DNA from: an uncultured Lachnospiraceae bacterium
GTDB lineage: Bacteria; Bacillota; Clostridia; Lachnospirales; Lachnospiraceae
Direction: 5' to 3'
NCBI GenBank assembly: GCA_947177105.1
Contig: CAMWTF010000217.1
Coordinates: forward strand, 1 to 5,107
DNA: 5,107 bases
In this document: positions 5,022 to 5,107 of the stretch, in pieces
Layout of the letters: each line of letters begins with the position of its first letter
Position numbering within the stretch: position 1 is the stretch's first letter
The notes under the pieces: model-generated
The model's input: the letters and a program-made list of their open reading frames with translations, nothing else
Told to the model about the DNA's origin: nothing
Databases searched by the model: none
Position numbers and translations under genes: made by a program

Positions 5022-5107
5022 TTATACTACATAACGCCAGAATTTACCGCGCTGCACTGGTTAAACGTATATGGCTGGCGTTATGTAGTCAGGTTACTCG
5101 GAAATTT
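5022..5107 (+). repeat. 86-bp intergenic repeat, copy 2 (cut by window end)
   Basis: This is a direct copy of 1083-1168 with transitions at 5050, 5051, 5057 and 5100. The 15-bp stem (5026-5040 with 5075-5089) and the inner helix are unchanged. It begins 29 bases after the lactonase stop and could provide a stable 3' end hairpin for that mRNA, but no T-run follows it. The match continues to the last base, so the element may be longer than 86 bp. Confidence 0.85.

Overview
The window looks like chromosomal DNA of a low-to-mid GC Gram-positive Clostridia species, most likely Lachnospiraceae. The signs are a YrzB-like DUF1292 protein, a Cys-rich small protein of the type often annotated 'chorion class high-cysteine' in that family, strong AGGAGG-type ribosome binding sites and sigma-A promoters with 17-bp spacers. 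The assignment is from protein style, not from a database search.

Layout. 2-670 (+) is the C-terminal end of a UvrD/PcrA-like superfamily 1 helicase. It runs tail-to-tail, with a 37-bp overlap, into a DUF1292 gene on the minus strand (954-634). From 955 to 1359 there is no gene. This stretch holds two back-to-back sigma-A-like promoters, the first copy of an 86-bp hairpin-forming repeat, and a roughly 290-nt leader with several hairpins. The rightward promoter leads into a 676-codon GlgX/isoamylase-like GH13 gene (1360-3390). It keeps the fold-level signatures of a glycogen debranching enzyme, but all three catalytic carboxylates are replaced and it carries a tandem hexapeptide insert. Sixty bases on is a 118-aa protein (3451-3807) with 16 Cys and a (Asp-His-His)9 tract, followed by an intrinsic terminator. 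The T-rich tail of that terminator contains the -35 element of the next promoter, which drives a complete lactonase-family (6-phosphogluconolactonase-like) beta-propeller gene (3941-4993). The window ends inside a second copy of the 86-bp repeat in the same orientation.

How it fits together. The pseudo-GH13 gene and the metal-binding-type protein probably form one transcription unit from the promoter at 1037-1065 to the terminator at 3833-3874. The lactonase gene is a separate unit. The two repeat copies bracket all three genes. The most interesting points are the apparently dead but intact GlgX homologue, the repeat whose copies differ mainly in a predicted apical loop, the structured leader, and variable-looking tandem repeats in two adjacent genes.
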